64,000 bases of DNA from Deltaproteobacteria bacterium (GTDB lineage: Bacteria; Desulfobacterota; Desulfobulbia; Desulfobulbales; Desulfurivibrionaceae), in contig JAJZRO010000001.1 of the NCBI GenBank assembly GCA_021802645.1, positions 289,634-353,633 of the forward strand. The letters are read 5' to 3'. Shown one piece after another: positions 18,461-27,542 of the stretch. The number at the start of each line of letters is the position of its first letter. Positions within the stretch are counted from its first letter, which is position 1. The position numbers and the translations under genes were made by a program. The notes beneath the pieces are model-generated. The model did not search any database. It was given only the letters and a program-made list of their open reading frames with translations, and was not told the DNA's origin.

Positions 18461-19222
18461 ATGCCCAAACAGCACCGGGGCCCGCGGGCCCAAAAAATCT
18501 GCATCAGCAGCGGCAAAGGCGGGGTCGGCAAGACCTCGTTCGCGGTCAACCTGGCCACCTCACTGGCCGGTAAGCAAAAGAGGGTGCTGCTCATCGACGG
18601 CGACCTCGGGCTCGCCAACGTCGATGTGCTGCTGGGCTTGAACGTCCGCCACACGGTGCGGGAAAACATCGAGGAGGGCCGGGAGCTCGCCGGTCTGCTG
18701 CTGCCGGTCCCGGCCGGCTTCCACCTGCTGCCCGCCACCTCCGGGGTGCCGGAGATGGCCAACCTTTCCTTCGAGGAACAGCGCGAGCTGACCGAGGCGC
18801 TGGACGCGATCATGGACCGGTTCGATTTCGTGCTGATCGACACCGCCGCCGGCATCGGCGACTCGGTGCTGTGGTTCAACGCCTGGGCAGACACCAACGT
18901 GGTGATCGCCTCGCCGGACCCCACCTCGATGGCCGATGCCTATGCGCTCATCAAGGTCCTGGTCGCCCGCCACCAGAAGAAGACCTTCCACCTGGTAACC
19001 AACAGCGTCACCTCGCGGAAGGAGGGGGAGGAAATCTTTGCGGGCTTGAGCGGGGTGGCGGCCAAATTCCTCCGCGTCACCGCCAACCACCTGGGCGCCC
19101 TGCCGCACGATGCGACGGTCGTCCGCGCCATCCGCAGCCGCCGGCCCTTCGTGCTGGAGGCGCCGGCGAGCAAGGTAAGCCTTGCGGTCATGCAAATTGC
19201 GGATAAAATACTCACGTTGTGA
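18461..19222 (+). CDS. MinD/ParA superfamily ATPase, FlhG (YlxH)-like
   Basis: The 253-residue protein has the deviant Walker A motif S-G-K-G-G-V-G-K-T-S near residue 17, D-G-D-L-G-L-A-N-V-D, and the FlhG-type sequence L-I-D-T-A-A-G-I-G-D. FlhG/MinD ATPases dimerise on ATP and place flagella or division components at cell poles. A MinD-type C-terminal amphipathic helix is not obvious. The ATG at 18461 is preferred to the TTG at 18455 because AAGGA lies seven bases before it. No flagellar genes are nearby. Instead it sits with yggT and a DivIVA-like gene, so a polar or division role is equally possible. Confidence 0.82.
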   Translation: MPKQHRGPRAQKICISSGKGGVGKTSFAVNLATSLAGKQKRVLLIDGDLGLANVDVLLGLNVRHTVRENIEEGRELAGLLLPVPAGFHLLPATSGVPEMANLSFEEQRELTEALDAIMDRFDFVLIDTAAGIGDSVLWFNAWADTNVVIASPDPTSMADAYALIKVLVARHQKKTFHLVTNSVTSRKEGEEIFAGLSGVAAKFLRVTANHLGALPHDATVVRAIRSRRPFVLEAPASKVSLAVMQIADKILTL

Positions 19223-19249
19223 TATACTTACAAAAAATCGAGGTACCTC

Positions 19250-19546
19250 ATGTTTGTGCTGGCCAATTTCATCGACGCCCTCGCCACGGTCATCAATATC
19301 CTGCTGGGCACCTATGTCTGGGTCGTCATCGGCCGGGTGATCATCTCCTGGGTCAATGCCGATCCCTACAACCCCATCGTCAACTTCCTCTACCAGGTCA
19401 CCGAACCGCTGCTTTCCCGGATCCGCCGCTTTCTGCCGAGCATCGGCGGCCTTGATTTCGCGCCAATGCTCCTCATCGTCGCCATCATCTTCCTGCAGCG
19501 CTTCCTGGTGCCCACCCTGCGCCAACTGGCGCAGACCATTGGCTAA
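19250..19546 (+). CDS. yggT: YggT family integral membrane protein
   Basis: The 98-residue protein has two hydrophobic segments separated by the family motif (W-V-N-A-D-P-Y-N-P-I-V-N-F-L-Y followed by T-E-P-L-L-S-R-I-R). YggT proteins are often found beside proC, sepF or divIVA and are linked to osmotic or division functions, but no biochemical activity is established. It is preceded by a GAGG site and followed closely by the divIVA-like gene. Confidence 0.85.
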   Translation: MFVLANFIDALATVINILLGTYVWVVIGRVIISWVNADPYNPIVNFLYQVTEPLLSRIRRFLPSIGGLDFAPMLLIVAIIFLQRFLVPTLRQLAQTIG

Positions 19547-19570
19547 CGCCACGGAAAGGAGAGACCGCCT

Positions 19571-20341
19571 ATGCTGACCGCCCAAGACATCCAATCGCAA
19601 CAATTCCATGTCCGCTTCCGCGGCTTCGACGTGGAAGAGGTGGATGATTTTCTGGAGCGGGTCGCCGAAACGGTGCTGGCCTTGAGCGAGGAGAACAAAC
19701 GGCTGCGGGAGCGGGTCGACGAGATGGAACGCGAGCTGGCCACCTTCCAGAATCAGCAGAAGACCTTCCAGAACGCCATTCTCTCGGCCCAGCATATCGC
19801 TGAGGAGATGCAGGAAAAGACCAGGCAGGAACTGGAAAAACAGTCGGCCAAGGCGCAGGCCGAGGCGGAAGCCCTGGTGGCCGACGCCCGCCAGGAGGTG
19901 GTGAACCTCGAACGGGAGGTGGACCGGCTGGAAGCCCTCAAGGCGCAAGTGGCGGACGAATTCCGCACCCTGCTCGAATCCTATCTCGAACGACTTGCCC
20001 GCGATTTCCGCAACGAGCAGCCGACGAGGCCGCGGGCGGCGGCCGGGTTTGTCAGCCAGCCGACGGCAGAGCCGCGGCGGAGCAAGCCAGAAGCCGAAGA
20101 GCTCTACGAACGCATCGAGGTGGACGAATCCTTCTTCAACGGCAGCGCTCCTCCCGCCACCGGGCCCCAGCTACCGGCGGCCGACCTGCTTCGCATGGAC
20201 GACGAGGAGGAGGTCATGGGGGGCGTGCCGAATCTCGACGGCGATATGGTCTTCACCCTGGAAGACCCGCTGGATCACGCGGAACCGACTATCACCCTCG
20301 AATCCGAGGACGAACGCCTCCATCTCCATCGTTCCCGATGA
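19571..20341 (+). CDS. divIVA: DivIVA domain coiled-coil protein
   Basis: The 256-residue protein opens with the DivIVA lipid-binding motif (L-T-A-Q-D-I-Q-S-Q-Q-F, then R-G-F-D-V-E-E-V-D-D-F-L) and continues as a coiled coil from about residue 25 to 150. An acidic, Pro/Ala-rich low-complexity tail follows. DivIVA proteins recognise negatively curved membrane at poles and septa and recruit ParA/MinD-type partners. A strong AAGGAG site precedes it. Its stop overlaps the start of yggU. It co-occurs with the FlhG/MinD-like ATPase two genes upstream. Confidence 0.85.
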   Translation: MLTAQDIQSQQFHVRFRGFDVEEVDDFLERVAETVLALSEENKRLRERVDEMERELATFQNQQKTFQNAILSAQHIAEEMQEKTRQELEKQSAKAQAEAEALVADARQEVVNLEREVDRLEALKAQVADEFRTLLESYLERLARDFRNEQPTRPRAAAGFVSQPTAEPRRSKPEAEELYERIEVDESFFNGSAPPATGPQLPAADLLRMDDEEEVMGGVPNLDGDMVFTLEDPLDHAEPTITLESEDERLHLHRSR

Positions 20342-20646
20342 CCTGCCTCCGGCTCGCGAAGGACGGCACGGTGCTGCTCACCGTCCACGTGCAGCCCAAG
20401 GCCTCCCGCGCCAGGGTGGCCGGCCTCTTCGGTGACGAGGCGGTGAAGATCTGCATCACCGCCCCACCGGTGGACGGCAAGGCCAACGAGGCACTGATCA
20501 GATTCCTCGCCGCCCTCTTCAAGCTGCCCAAAGCCGCCGTCACCCTCGAAGCGGGGCAGCAGGGGCGCACCAAGCAATTCCGCCTCACCGGCATCACCCT
20601 GACCGCGGCCGAAGCGATCCTCGCCCCCCTCCTCAACATGGCCTAA
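20338..20646 (+). CDS. yggU: DUF167 family protein YggU
   Basis: The 102-residue product carries the DUF167 core: V-H-V-Q-P-K-A-S-R, then A-P-P-V-D-G-K-A-N-E-A-L-I-R-F-L-A and a G-x-x-x-R-x-K segment (here Q-G-R-T-K-Q-F-R). Function is unknown. The gene commonly follows yggT or divIVA in many bacteria, as here. ATGA overlap with the preceding gene indicates coupling. Confidence 0.85.
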   Translation: MTCLRLAKDGTVLLTVHVQPKASRARVAGLFGDEAVKICITAPPVDGKANEALIRFLAALFKLPKAAVTLEAGQQGRTKQFRLTGITLTAAEAILAPLLNMA

Positions 20647-20812
20647 GGCCGTCGTCCTGTTGCCCGGGCGGACGAACAGGGCTTGCCTTTCGCCAAGCCG
20701 CCAAGGTACCATGACCTCAAGCGCAGACCACACGCGTCACGCGTGCGCGACCACGCGACCGGCGGCGGCGACTTGGCGGCCAACCCTCGGCCGCGGCCGC
20801 CGGAGGGGGGAG

Positions 20813-21844
20813 ATGGCACACACCAACCGCCCGTGGCTCATGCCTCGCAGCCGAATCGGCTGGGGGCTCGCCATTATTCGCCTCCTCGTGATCGGGGGAC
20901 TGATGCTACTTGGCCTCTTCGCCATGACCCGCATGCCCGGCACCTCGTACCGCGGCCCCCTCCCGCCGCTCAGCCCGGCGGAAGAGGAGATGCGGGACAA
21001 TCTCCAACGCCATGTTGCTGCCCTGGCCGGCGGGATCGGCGAGCGGAACATCTGGCGGCCCGGCAGTATGGCGAAGGCGGCGGCTTACCTCGCCAGCACC
21101 CTCGCCGGTTTAGGCTATACCGTCCATGGCCAGGAATTTACCGCCTACGGCGTTGCCGTCTCCAACCTGGAGGTGGAGGTGGCGGGCACCAGCCGCCCGG
21201 GAGAAATTCTGGTGGTCGGCGCCCACTACGACACCGTCCGCGGCTCGCCCGGCGCCAACGACAACGGCTCCGGGGTGGCAGCCCTGCTGGAGCTGGCGCG
21301 CCTGCTGCGCCGGGAGCAACCGGGCCGCACCGTCCGGCTGGTCGCCTTTGCCAACGAAGAACCACCCTTTTACTTCACCACCGACATGGGCAGCCACCGC
21401 TACGCGGCACGCTGCAAGGCACACGGGGAGAAGATCGTCGCCATGCTGGCCCTGGAAACCATGGGCTGCTATAGCGATGCGCCGGGCAGCCAGCGCTACC
21501 CCTGGCCCTTCGGCCTCTTCTATCCGAACCGGGCCGACTTCATCGCCATGGTCGGCAACCTTGCCTCGCGCCACCTGGTCCGGCAGGTGACCGGCAGCTT
21601 CCGGCAGCACAGGCGCTTCCCGGCCGAGGGGCTGGCCGCCCCCGGCTTCGTGCACGGCGTCGGCTGGTCGGATCACTGGTCCTTCTGGGAGCAGGACTAT
21701 CCGGCACTGATGGTTACCGATACCGCCTTCTTCCGTTCCCCCTTCTACCATACCCCGCAGGACACCCTCGAGAAACTCGATTACGCGCGACTGGCGCAGG
21801 TGGTCGCCGGCCTTGACCAGGTGGTGCTCGACCTCGCCCACTGA
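20813..21844 (+). CDS. M28 family membrane-anchored metallopeptidase
   Basis: The 343-residue protein has one N-terminal hydrophobic anchor (near residues 14-34) and an extracytoplasmic M28 aminopeptidase domain. Zinc ligands are visible as A-H-Y-D-T-V, A-N-D-N-G-S-G, N-E-E-P and a late Y-H-T-P-Q-D-T segment. It probably trims peptides at the outer face of the inner membrane. The ATG at 20813 is chosen because GGAGGGGGG precedes it. The open frame continues upstream over an Arg-rich, non-conserved stretch that is unlikely to be translated. Confidence 0.85.
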   Translation: MAHTNRPWLMPRSRIGWGLAIIRLLVIGGLMLLGLFAMTRMPGTSYRGPLPPLSPAEEEMRDNLQRHVAALAGGIGERNIWRPGSMAKAAAYLASTLAGLGYTVHGQEFTAYGVAVSNLEVEVAGTSRPGEILVVGAHYDTVRGSPGANDNGSGVAALLELARLLRREQPGRTVRLVAFANEEPPFYFTTDMGSHRYAARCKAHGEKIVAMLALETMGCYSDAPGSQRYPWPFGLFYPNRADFIAMVGNLASRHLVRQVTGSFRQHRRFPAEGLAAPGFVHGVGWSDHWSFWEQDYPALMVTDTAFFRSPFYHTPQDTLEKLDYARLAQVVAGLDQVVLDLAH

Positions 21845-21907
21845 ATTCCGGCTGGTCGTTCACTCTTCCGGCTTGCCAAAAAAACGCGCACCTCTTACTG
21901 TAGGGCC

Positions 21908-22108
21908 ATGCAAAAGACCATCATCGTGATCGGCGTGCTCCTCGTGGTTGTCGGCCTGGGCTGGCCCTGGCTCGGCAAAATCCCGCTGGGCCGGCTGCCC
22001 GGCGACCTCGTCATCGACCGCCCCGGCCTCAAGGTCTACCTCCCGATCACCACGATGATCATCGTCAGCCTTGTGCTGTCGCTGCTCTCCTGGTTCTTCC
22101 GGAAATAG
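21908..22108 (+). CDS. DUF2905 family small membrane protein
   Basis: The 66-residue product has two hydrophobic helices around the conserved G-K-I-P-L-G-R-L-P-G-D-L and P-I-T-T-M-I-I-V-S segments typical of DUF2905. Function is not known. It lies eight bases before the HIT gene. Confidence 0.8.
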   Translation: MQKTIIVIGVLLVVVGLGWPWLGKIPLGRLPGDLVIDRPGLKVYLPITTMIIVSLVLSLLSWFFRK

Positions 22109-22116
22109 CGGCCGCC

Positions 22117-22611
22117 ATGCAGACCCTGTGGGCGCCGTGGCGCATGGAATACATCAAGGGCAAGGCCGGGAAAGAACCAGGGTGCATCTTCTGCGCCGCC
22201 CCTGACCAGCCTTACGCCAAGGCCGCCCTGCTGCTCTGCCGCCAGCCGCTCGCCGCGGTCTTCATGAACCGCTATCCCTATGCCAATGGCCACCTGCTGG
22301 TGGCGCCGGCCCGCCACGTAGCCGACCTCACTGACCTCACCGCCGCGGAACAGGCCGCCTGCCTCCGGCTGCTCACCGCCAGCGTCGCCATCCTCCGCCG
22401 GCATCTCAACCCGGACGGCTTTAACCTCGGCGTGAACCTCGGCCCGGTGGCCGGCGCCGGCCTGGCCGACCATCTCCACTGGCACCTGGTGCCGCGCTGG
22501 GAGGGCGACCACAACTTCATGACCGTGCTCGCTGAGGTGCGCACCATCCCGGAACATATCGCAGCGACCTTCGACCGGCTGCTGCCGGATTTCCAGGCCC
22601 TCACCGCATGA
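22117..22611 (+). CDS. HIT family nucleotide hydrolase or phosphorylase
   Basis: The 164-residue protein carries an early C-I-F-C zinc pair and the histidine triad motif as H-L-H-W-H-L-V-P. This is the arrangement of the ATP adenylyltransferase/Ap4A phosphorylase-like HIT branch common in bacteria and archaea. The N-terminal L-W-A-P-W-R-M-E-Y-I segment also fits that branch. It likely acts on dinucleoside polyphosphates or AMP conjugates. It overlaps mutS by four bases. Confidence 0.87.
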   Translation: MQTLWAPWRMEYIKGKAGKEPGCIFCAAPDQPYAKAALLLCRQPLAAVFMNRYPYANGHLLVAPARHVADLTDLTAAEQAACLRLLTASVAILRRHLNPDGFNLGVNLGPVAGAGLADHLHWHLVPRWEGDHNFMTVLAEVRTIPEHIAATFDRLLPDFQALTA

Positions 22612-25244
22612 ACCAGCCGCTCAAGATCACCCCCATGCTCCAGCAGTACCTGGAGATCAAGGCCCACCACCAGGACGCCCTGCTCTTCTACCGCATGGGC
22701 GACTTCTACGAGATGTTCTTCGACGATGCGGTCACTGCGGCGAAAACCCTCGGCATCACCCTCACCTCCCGAAGCCACAAGGACGAAGACAAGATTCCCA
22801 TGTGCGGGGTGCCCTACCACTCGGCCGCCTCCTATCTGGCCAAGCTCATCAAGGCGGGCTTCCGGGTGGCGATCTGCGAGCAGGTGGAGGACCCGAAGGA
22901 GGCCAAGGGGCTGGTCAAACGCGAGGTGGTGCGGGTGGTAACCCCAGGGCTCGCCACCGAAGAGCAGTTGCTCGACGACAAGGAAAACCGCTTCCTCGCC
23001 GCCCTCTGCCAGCAAGGCGCCACCTGGGGATTGAGCCTGCTCGACCTCTCCACCGGCGAGTTCCTGGTGGGCGAACAGGAGAGCCTTGCGGCACTCATGG
23101 ACGAACTCACCCGCTTCGCCCCTTCGGAAGTGCTGATGGAGCAGGAGGGCGAGCTGGCCACCGACCACCAGTGGCGGGCCGACCTTGGCGCCCTGCTGCC
23201 TGGCGCCTGCCTCACCGAGCGACCGAGCGGCACCTTTTATCCGGCTACCGCCCGCGAGGCGCTGCTGGCGCATTTCCGCACCATCAACCTGGCGGGGTTC
23301 GGCTGCGAGCAGATGACCGCCGGAGTTACCGCGGCCGGGGCGCTTCTGCTCTACCTCACCGAGACCCAGAAAAGCGACCTCAGTCACATCGAGCGGCTCC
23401 GCCGCCTGGACCTCGCCAATGTCCTGCTCATCGACGACTCCTCCCGCCGCAACCTGGAACTGACCCAGACCATCATCGGCGGCAAGCGCGAAGGATCGCT
23501 GCTGGCCACCCTGGACCATACTGCCACCCCCATGGGCGCCCGCCTGCTCAAGCAGGCCCTGCTCTTTCCGCTTCAGGAGGTGGCAGCGATCAGCCGGCGG
23601 CTCGACGCGGTGGAAACCCTCTTCCGCGATCCGGCCCTGCGCCAGGAACTGCGCGAGACCTTGGGTCAGGTCTACGATCTCGAACGCCTCAACAGCCGGG
23701 TAGTGCTGGGCAGCGCCAATGGTCGCGATCTCACCGCCCTCAAGGTCTCGATGGAACAACTGCCACGCCTCAAGGCGCACTTGGCCGAGGCCAGTGGCCT
23801 ACTGGGGGAGCTGCATACCGACCTCGATGACCTGGCCGATCTCCGCGAGCTGCTCAACCGTGCCATCCGCGAGGATGCGCCGGTGACCCTCAAGGACGGC
23901 AACCTGATCCGTGAAGGATACCACGCCGAACTCGACGAACTCATCGCGATCCTCCGGGACGGCAAGCAACTCATCGCTGATCTTGAGGCGGCAGAACGGG
24001 TCAAGAGCGGTATCGCCAACCTCAAGATCGGCTATAACAATATCTTTGGCTATTACCTCGAGGTGAGCCGTGGCCAGCTCGCCAATGTGCCGGAGCACTT
24101 CATCCGCAAGCAGACCCTGGTCAATGCCGAGCGCTTCATCACCCCGGAACTCAAGGAGTTCGAGCAAAAGGTGACTGGCGCCGAGGAGAAACGGCTGGAG
24201 CTGGAATACCGCCTCTTCGTCGAGATCCGCCAACAGGTGGCCGCCGCCAGTTCCCGCATTCTCCAGGCGGCCCGGGCGGTGGCACAGCTTGATCTCTTTG
24301 CCGCGCTGGCCGAAGTGGCAAGCCGCTCCCACTACGTGCGGCCGGCGGTCAACGACGGCGACGAGATCGTCATCGTCGAGGGCCGCCATCCGGTGATCGA
24401 ACGCTCGCTGCCGCCCGGCAAGTTCGTGCCCAACGACGTGCGCCTCGACCAGACGAACGAGGAGGTGCTCATCATCACCGGCCCCAACATGGCGGGCAAA
24501 TCCACGGTGCTCCGGCAGACCGCGCTCATCACCCTGATGGCCCAGATGGGCAGCTTTGTGCCGGCCAAGGAGGCGGTGATCGGCGTGGTGGACCGCATCT
24601 TCACGAGGGTCGGCGCCATGGACGACCTGCGGCGGGCGCAGTCCACCTTCATGGTGGAGATGAACGAAACCGCCAACATCCTGAACAACGCCACGGAACG
24701 GAGCCTGGTGGTGCTCGACGAAATCGGCCGCGGCACCTCCACCTTCGACGGCCTCGCCATTGCCTGGGCGGTGGCCGAGGAGCTGGTGAGCAAGAATGGC
24801 AAAGGGGTGAAGACCCTCTTTGCCACCCACTATCACGAGCTCACCGAGCTGGCCGCCACCTTTCCCCGCATCCGCAACTACCACATCGCGGTGCGCGAGT
24901 GGAACGACACCATCGTCTTTCTCCACAAGCTGCTGCCCGGCGGCACCAACCGCAGTTACGGGATTCAGGTGGCGGCCCTGGCCGGGGTGCCGCAATCGGT
25001 GGTTGCCCGCGCCAAAGAATTGTTGCATAATATCGAGCAGGGCGAGTTTAATAGGGAGGGGCAGCCGCGCATCGCGACTGGCGGCAAAAAGACGCAGCCC
25101 GGGCACCCGAACCAGCTCTTGCTCTTCGGCGCCGAGGCTGATCCCTTGCGCGAACGGCTGCGGGAGATCGATCCCAATGCCCTTACCCCGCTGGAGGCGC
25201 TCCGGCTCCTTTACGAATTAAAAGATGTGCACGATGCAGAGTGA
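22608..25244 (+). CDS. mutS: DNA mismatch repair protein MutS
   Basis: The 878-residue protein has the N-terminal mismatch-recognition signature (F-Y-E-M-F near residues 35-39, the Phe/Glu that contact the mispair) and connector, lever and clamp domains. The ABC-type ATPase has Walker A G-P-N-M-A-G-K-S-T at about residue 625 and a D-E-I-G-R-G-T-S-T-F-D-G Walker B/signature region. It recognises mismatches and recruits MutL (not in the window). Start and stop both overlap neighbouring genes, so it is part of the HIT-mutS-amidase run. Confidence 0.97.
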   Translation: MNQPLKITPMLQQYLEIKAHHQDALLFYRMGDFYEMFFDDAVTAAKTLGITLTSRSHKDEDKIPMCGVPYHSAASYLAKLIKAGFRVAICEQVEDPKEAKGLVKREVVRVVTPGLATEEQLLDDKENRFLAALCQQGATWGLSLLDLSTGEFLVGEQESLAALMDELTRFAPSEVLMEQEGELATDHQWRADLGALLPGACLTERPSGTFYPATAREALLAHFRTINLAGFGCEQMTAGVTAAGALLLYLTETQKSDLSHIERLRRLDLANVLLIDDSSRRNLELTQTIIGGKREGSLLATLDHTATPMGARLLKQALLFPLQEVAAISRRLDAVETLFRDPALRQELRETLGQVYDLERLNSRVVLGSANGRDLTALKVSMEQLPRLKAHLAEASGLLGELHTDLDDLADLRELLNRAIREDAPVTLKDGNLIREGYHAELDELIAILRDGKQLIADLEAAERVKSGIANLKIGYNNIFGYYLEVSRGQLANVPEHFIRKQTLVNAERFITPELKEFEQKVTGAEEKRLELEYRLFVEIRQQVAAASSRILQAARAVAQLDLFAALAEVASRSHYVRPAVNDGDEIVIVEGRHPVIERSLPPGKFVPNDVRLDQTNEEVLIITGPNMAGKSTVLRQTALITLMAQMGSFVPAKEAVIGVVDRIFTRVGAMDDLRRAQSTFMVEMNETANILNNATERSLVVLDEIGRGTSTFDGLAIAWAVAEELVSKNGKGVKTLFATHYHELTELAATFPRIRNYHIAVREWNDTIVFLHKLLPGGTNRSYGIQVAALAGVPQSVVARAKELLHNIEQGEFNREGQPRIATGGKKTQPGHPNQLLLFGAEADPLRERLREIDPNALTPLEALRLLYELKDVHDAE

Positions 25245-27036
25245 TTCACCGATATCCCATCGCCGGACTGCGCCACCGCGCCGCGGCCTGACCAAACTTA
25301 TCTGGCTCCTCGGTCTCGTCTGGCTATTGGCCCACGGCGGCGCGGCCATGGCCGCCCCCTCCCCGGACAGCCGCTATAACGACGCCAAGGCTTACTACCA
25401 GAAGCTACTCACCACCAAGGAGGGAAAAAGTCGTCAGCACTGGCTCGACGGCGCCAAGCGTTTTCGGACCCTCTTCCAAAAGTACCAGAAGCATGAGGTG
25501 GCGCCCAGGAGTCTCTTCATGCTGGGCAATCTCTACGCCACCCTCCACGAGCGAAGCAAAAAGGCCAGCGACCTCAACGAGGCGATCAGCTCTTACGAGG
25601 AGGTCGCCACCCTCTACCCCAATCATCCTCTGGCCGACGATGCCCTTCTGCTGGCCGGGACGCTCTATCTCAACGCGAAAAACGACCCGCACAAGGCAGC
25701 CCGCACCTTTGCCAAGATCGTGGCCCTCTACCCCAAGGGCGACATGAGCGACAAGGCCGCCGAGCAGCTCCAGAAACTGAAGGGAATCGACGACGCCCCT
25801 GCCACGCCACCACCTGCCGTGGTGGCGACCGCCCCGGCGCCGCCGCCCCCCCCCTCCCCTGCGCCAGCGCCCGCTGCCGCCACGCCGCCCCCACCAGCAG
25901 CCAGCGAGTCGTGCCAAAAGGCGGAGGTGCTCTCCATCCAGCACTGGTCCAACAAGAGCTATACCCGAGTGGTAATCGAAACCGCAGCCCCGGTGACCTT
26001 CCGGAAGCAGGTCCTCGAAAGGAACGGCGACCGCCCGCGGCGCCTCTACCTCGACCTGGTGAACTGCCGGATCAGCCCCAATGCGCACCACACTCTGCCC
26101 ATCGACGATGGCCTCTTGAAGCAGGTGCGCAACGCCCAGTTCAGCCCCGATACGGTGCGGGTGGTCCTCGATACCCAGGCGGATGTCTCGGATTACAAGG
26201 TTTTCAGCCTTGAAGACCCCTTCCGCATCGTGATCGATGTACGGAGCAACGAGGCCAGCGCCAAGACCAAGGCAAAGGGAAAAGAGGCCCACAAGGCCGG
26301 CGCCGCGCCGACCCTGGCCCAGCAGTTGGGCCTCGGCGTCCGACGGGTGGTGATCGATCCGGGCCACGGTGGCAAGGACCCTGGCACCATCAGCCCGAGC
26401 GGTCTTAAGGAAAAGGACATTACCCTGGCGGTGGGCAAGAAGCTTGCCCAGGAACTGCGCGAAAAGATGCACTACGACGTGATCCTCACCCGCGACCGCG
26501 ATGTCTTCATCCCGCTGGAGGAGCGCACCGCCATTGCCAACAGTAAAGAGGGCGACCTCTTCGTCTCTATCCATGTGAATGCCGCGCCCAACCAGGCGGC
26601 CAAAGGGATCGAAACCTATGTTCTCGATCTGGCCAGCAACAAAGACGCCATGCGGGTGGCGGCCCAGGAAAACGCCTCCTCCGCCAAAAACATCAGCGAC
26701 CTCCAGGCTATTCTGCATGACCTCATGCAGAACAACAAGATCAACGAATCGGTGAAGCTGGCGGAACTGGTGCAGAACACCATGGTGGAAGGAGTGAAGC
26801 GCGACTTTGGCCAGGTGAACAACCTCGGCGTGAAAAAGGCGCCCTTCATCGTGCTGGTCGGCGCCCAAATGCCGGCGATCCTCACGGAGATCGCCTTCAG
26901 CAGCAATCCCCAGGAGGAGGAGCGGCTGCGCGACGAACACTACCTCACCCTGATGGCCCAACAGATTGCCGGCGGGGTGGCCGAATATGCCAACAGCCTC
27001 AATCTCGCCAGCTCCCGCTATTCCAGCAGCAAATAA
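25225..27036 (+). CDS. N-acetylmuramoyl-L-alanine amidase, AMIN + amidase_3, AmiC-like
   Basis: The 603-residue protein has an N-terminal signal or anchor (near residues 20-45) and a TPR-like helical region (about 50-190). A Pro/Ala linker with runs of Pro follows, then an AMIN domain (about 235-345) and a catalytic amidase_3 domain starting R-R-V-V-I-D-P-G-H-G-G-K-D-P-G near residue 373. It cleaves the MurNAc-L-Ala bond during septal peptidoglycan splitting; AMIN directs it to the septum. The TPR-like N-terminus is an addition absent from E. coli AmiC. The ATG at 25225 overlaps mutS by 20 bases; an in-frame ATG at 25234 is also possible. Confidence 0.92.
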   Translation: MCTMQSDSPISHRRTAPPRRGLTKLIWLLGLVWLLAHGGAAMAAPSPDSRYNDAKAYYQKLLTTKEGKSRQHWLDGAKRFRTLFQKYQKHEVAPRSLFMLGNLYATLHERSKKASDLNEAISSYEEVATLYPNHPLADDALLLAGTLYLNAKNDPHKAARTFAKIVALYPKGDMSDKAAEQLQKLKGIDDAPATPPPAVVATAPAPPPPPSPAPAPAAATPPPPAASESCQKAEVLSIQHWSNKSYTRVVIETAAPVTFRKQVLERNGDRPRRLYLDLVNCRISPNAHHTLPIDDGLLKQVRNAQFSPDTVRVVLDTQADVSDYKVFSLEDPFRIVIDVRSNEASAKTKAKGKEAHKAGAAPTLAQQLGLGVRRVVIDPGHGGKDPGTISPSGLKEKDITLAVGKKLAQELREKMHYDVILTRDRDVFIPLEERTAIANSKEGDLFVSIHVNAAPNQAAKGIETYVLDLASNKDAMRVAAQENASSAKNISDLQAILHDLMQNNKINESVKLAELVQNTMVEGVKRDFGQVNNLGVKKAPFIVLVGAQMPAILTEIAFSSNPQEEERLRDEHYLTLMAQQIAGGVAEYANSLNLASSRYSSSK

Positions 27037-27042
27037 TCGCAC

Positions 27043-27076
27043 AAAAAAAGCCTGGAGACCATAAGGCCTCCAGGCT
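27043..27076 (-). terminator. Intrinsic terminator, minus-strand polarity
   Basis: AGCCTGGAG (27049-27057) pairs with CTCCAGGCT (27068-27076). A run of A residues precedes it on the plus strand, giving a TTTTTTT tract after the hairpin on the minus strand. It would end transcripts coming from the sigma-54 regulator side. It lacks a U-tract for the amidase gene but may slow that transcript too. Confidence 0.7.
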
Positions 27077-27242
27077 CCCCCTCTTGACTACCAAATCAAA
27101 CTGGTTTCCCATAACGCCCCGGCTACTGGGGGCGTGACAAAAAGGAGCGGTTCAGGGCAAGGACCTGCTCAGCGGAAAGGTCGGCCACAAGAGACGACAC
27201 GCGCCGCGTCGAACGACGCGGATGGTGGATCACCCGAGGCAG

Positions 27243-27542
27243 TTACATCCCCCCTCCCTCGGGTGGCGTGCCAGTGACAAACCAGCGTTTCGGAGGGTCC
27301 AATTCCGTTACCATATCGTACTGAGAGACTTGCCCCTCACCGCTCACACTCATCTGCATCGATGATGAGGCCGCTTTGCCGTGGAGAGAAAAGGCGCACG
27401 ATTCTCCAGACCTCGTATCGGCAAGCGGCAGCTCGTCATCTAAGCAACTGCCGTGCCAGCAATGATGAAAAAGGTATTCAGGGGGCAGCAGATCGACGCC
27501 GGCGCGGCGGGGTGAGATTGAGGCGCCGCAACCGGGAAACAA
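27243..27542 (-). CDS. Possible small hypothetical ORF downstream of the sigma-54 regulator
   Basis: A 99-codon frame begins inside the 3' end of the regulator gene and ends 170 bases before a minus-strand terminator. I do not recognise the product. Its first third reads through the HTH codons of the regulator and is probably not real. The part after about residue 20 (with H-H-C-W-H-G-S-C-L-D-D-E and K-R-W-F-V-T-G-T-P) has protein-like composition. No ribosome site was found for an internal start. The remainder of 27037-27477 shows nothing else. Confidence 0.2.
   Translation of the reverse strand: MFPGCGASISPRRAGVDLLPPEYLFHHCWHGSCLDDELPLADTRSGESCAFSLHGKAASSSMQMSVSGEGQVSQYDMVTELDPPKRWFVTGTPPEGGGM

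Noticed and set aside
20660..20812. N-terminal extension of the M28 peptidase
   Set aside because: The extension is Arg/Thr-rich, unlike M28 proteins, and a GGAGGGGGG site precedes the ATG at 20813.
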